Assembly: GCA_003339415.1 (NCBI GenBank)
Contig: PDHQ01000218.1
Location: 1-59,189 of the forward strand
Source: Ophiocordyceps camponoti-saundersi (nom. inval.)
Taxonomy: Eukaryota > Ascomycota > Sordariomycetes > Hypocreales > Ophiocordycipitaceae
Direction: 5' to 3'
DNA length: 59,189 nt
The notes under the pieces are model-generated. The model did no database searches. It was not told the origin of the DNA and worked only from the letters and a program-made list of their open reading frames with translations. The first letter of the stretch is position 1. Each line of letters begins with the position of its first letter. Made by a program: the position numbers and the translations under genes. Below, piece after piece: positions 59,062 to 59,189 of the stretch.

Positions 59062-59189
59062 ATTTATATTTTATATTTTATATTTTATATTTTATATTTT
59101 ATATTTTATATTTTATATTTTATATTTTATATTTTATATTTTATATTTTATATTTTATATTTTATATTTTATATTTTATATTTTATATT
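59062..59189. repeat. Heptamer satellite (TTATATT)n
   Basis: About 18 perfect tandem copies of a 7-base AT-only unit, continuing to the window edge. No variation between units is visible, unlike the mutated DNA around it. It lacks C and G, so RIP cannot act on it. Confidence 0.92.

Larger units (their letters stand above)
1..59189. other. RIP-mutated AT-rich transposon block
   Basis: Seen: CA and TG are nearly missing on both strands through almost the whole window (none in positions 1-240), whereas CG and GC dinucleotides are retained, so this is not simple AT bias. Known: RIP in Pezizomycotina converts CpA to TpA in duplicated DNA, on both strands. Consequence: ATG is rare, Gln and Trp codons have become TAA/TAG, and no frame can encode an intact protein. 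Stretches that keep TG/CA (22285-22470, 42180-42310, parts of 474-560 and 3209-5421) are therefore likely to be younger, shorter or lower-copy sequence. Confidence 0.93.

Noticed and set aside
1..59189. Mitochondrial or bacterial origin because of the very low GC
   Set aside because: CG and GC are well kept while CA/TG are lost, and the content is nested LTR, hAT and non-LTR-like elements. That is RIP in a fungal nuclear genome, not organelle or bacterial composition.
59062..59189. Telomere repeat
   Set aside because: The unit TTATATT is not a TTAGGG-type repeat, and RIP of TTAGGG would not give it.

Overview
The window is a gene-free, very AT-rich block of filamentous ascomycete (Pezizomycotina) nuclear DNA made of nested transposable elements destroyed by repeat-induced point mutation (RIP). 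The dinucleotides CA and TG are almost absent (none in the first 240 bases) while CG and GC survive; this is the CpA-to-TpA signature of RIP. ATG codons are therefore very rare and reading frames are broken by TAA/TAG. I see no intact protein gene, tRNA, rRNA or CRISPR array.

Layout. (1) 1-473: right end of a hAT-like DNA transposon. (2) 474-45925: an old Ty3/Gypsy copy (F1; gag side only) split by many later insertions. Inside F1 sits a non-LTR-like element, E1 (pieces 1887-2367, 17540-18207, 41610-41919). Inside E1 sit a minus-strand Ty1/Copia element (Copia-1, 2368-17539) and a second Gypsy copy (F3, 18208-41609). Copia-1 was hit by an LTR element with a GTAC target duplication (D, 2762-5868), two E copies (E3, E4) and a hAT-like element (hAT-A), which itself contains a 1,776-bp short LTR element (TRIM-A). 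F3 contains a RIP-spared solo LTR (22285-22470), TRIM-B and a complete 7,280-bp Copia element (Copia-2, 33718-40997). F1 resumes after 41919 and carries hAT-B (41992-43641, with a small SINE-like insert) and E2. (3) 45926-59061: unassigned decayed DNA with TRIM-C, an E copy (E5) split by Copia-3, and TRIM-D. (4) 59062-59189: an AT-only heptamer satellite running off the window.

The order of insertion is read from target-site duplications (TSDs) and interrupted homologies. TSDs identified: ATTACGCTATTATA (E1), TTTTTAACTATTATA (E3), TAATATAGTAATC (E4), GTAC (D), AAAAG / TAAAA / ATAAG / ATATT (TRIM-A to D), ATAGC (solo LTR), TATAA (Copia-2), CTTATAAG (hAT-B). The domains I could place by motif are Gypsy RT, integrase and chromodomain-like tail in F3; Copia protease, pre-integrase, integrase, RT and RNase H in Copia-1 and Copia-2; and RT/RNase H in Copia-3. 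About 8.6 kb of F3 between the pol end and the 3' LTR is not explained by any family I recognise. Element names (F1, E1, D, TRIM-A and so on) are labels made for this window. All assignments come from reading the sequence; no database search was possible.
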